A stretch of 64,000 nucleotides of DNA from Arcticibacterium luteifluviistationis (GTDB taxonomy: Bacteria; Bacteroidota; Bacteroidia; Cytophagales; Spirosomataceae), in assembly GCF_003258705.1 (NCBI RefSeq), contig NZ_CP029480.1, positions 2,046,001-2,110,000 on the forward strand. The letters run 5' to 3'. The notes under the pieces are model-generated. The model saw only the letters and a program-made list of their open reading frames with translations. It did not search any database and had not been told where the DNA came from. This document shows positions 63,595 to 64,000 of the stretch, piece after piece (the first letter of the stretch is position 1; every line of letters starts with the position of its first letter). Position numbers and translations under genes: made by a program.

Positions 63595-64000
63595 ATGAAA
63601 ATAGCTTTCTTCTCAGATATACACGCCAATTTACCTGCTCTTGAAGCATTTTTTAAAGATGTGGAATCAGAAAATGTAGATGCCATTTATTGCTTGGGTG
63701 ACTTGGTAGGCTATAATGTTTGGCCAAACGAGGTGGTTAATGAAATAAGAAAAAGGCACATACCAACCATCATGGGAAATCATGATGAGGCTTTGCTAAA
63801 ACCTATTTCTGACGATGGTAAACCTTCCAACAAAGGATTAACCAGCACAATGGTCAGCGATGAGAATAGAGATTATCTCATTAACCTGCCTAGGAATTTA
63901 ACACTAAATTTTGTCACCAATGATGAGCCTTTTAACCTGCTTATGGTACATGGCAGCGTGAAAGCCATTAACGATTATATGGTAGTGGACTACCCAGAAG
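63595..64000 (+). CDS. Metallophosphoesterase, 3' end outside the window
   Basis: 135 residues are visible from the ATG at 63595, one base after the acr3 stop. Calcineurin-like metal-site motifs are complete so far: FSDIHANLPALE (Asp8, His10), YCLGDLVGYNVWPNE and MGNHDEALL; LLMVHGSV is the next His motif. It looks like the YfcE/MJ0936 type. Its position as the fourth gene of the ars operon suggests a role linked to arsenic stress, but the substrate is unknown. Confidence 0.9.
   Translation, partial: MKIAFFSDIHANLPALEAFFKDVESENVDAIYCLGDLVGYNVWPNEVVNEIRKRHIPTIMGNHDEALLKPISDDGKPSNKGLTSTMVSDENRDYLINLPRNLTLNFVTNDEPFNLLMVHGSVKAINDYMVVDYPE

Overview
The window looks like chromosome of a Bacteroidota bacterium, most likely order Cytophagales; the genus cannot be named from sequence alone. 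Evidence: low G+C, repeated TAnnTTTG promoter elements in place of sigma70 boxes, several TTG starts, a TamL-type Omp85 lipoprotein, a type IX secretion C-terminal domain, large secreted metalloproteases with a conserved Gly-Cys tail, stand-alone LytTR regulators, and remnants of Bacteroidota-type ISAon1 and IS5 elements. The partial ice-binding (DUF3494) gene at the left edge would suit a cold or marine habitat.

Layout. 1-4000 is an accessory zone: a truncated ice-binding adhesin gene, a 505-bp purine-rich array of about 48 modules of 10-12 bp, then a dead IS5-type copy abutting a dead ISAon1-type copy. 4100-19000 is mostly housekeeping: tRNA-Thr, a DUF349 protein, pdxH, an rRNA/tRNA methyltransferase divergent from tamL, a Tat-exported class V aminotransferase, an SdpR-like repressor, a thrA-thrB-GNAT-oxidoreductase operon, and PAP2-dapA. 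19000-27750 holds three secreted zinc metalloproteases on the minus strand, two of them recent paralogues sharing an identical 51-bp 3' end. 27880-36800 has ligA, two LytTR genes with a duplicated upstream element, a secreted tail-like protein, rpe, ruvC, a GT2 glycosyltransferase and a polysaccharide deacetylase.

37000-43690 has an OmpA/PD40 protein and an envelope glycan operon (GT39, a second polytopic membrane protein, an acyltransferase and a 66-aa protein). 43900-53700 covers carbon uptake and metabolism (GntP permease, GH113-like hydrolase, NUDIX, PQQ sugar dehydrogenase with a T9SS tail, iron alcohol dehydrogenase) and a MocR regulator divergent from a PNPOx-family gene with a clear direct-repeat operator. 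54000-57400 holds small stress-type genes, a REP-associated transposase bracketed by its own repeats, and an unrecognised two-gene membrane/soluble cassette. 57800-64000 has a rhamnosidase-like enzyme, an M15 peptidase paired with a transglutaminase-like protein, and an arsenic operon (arsR, arsC, acr3 and a metallophosphoesterase cut by the window edge) behind an inverted-repeat operator.

The points most worth following are the helically phased array, the LytTR element pair with 21-bp-spaced half-sites, the REP/RAYT unit that carries the tail of its own transposase gene, and the unknown cassette at 56649-57421.
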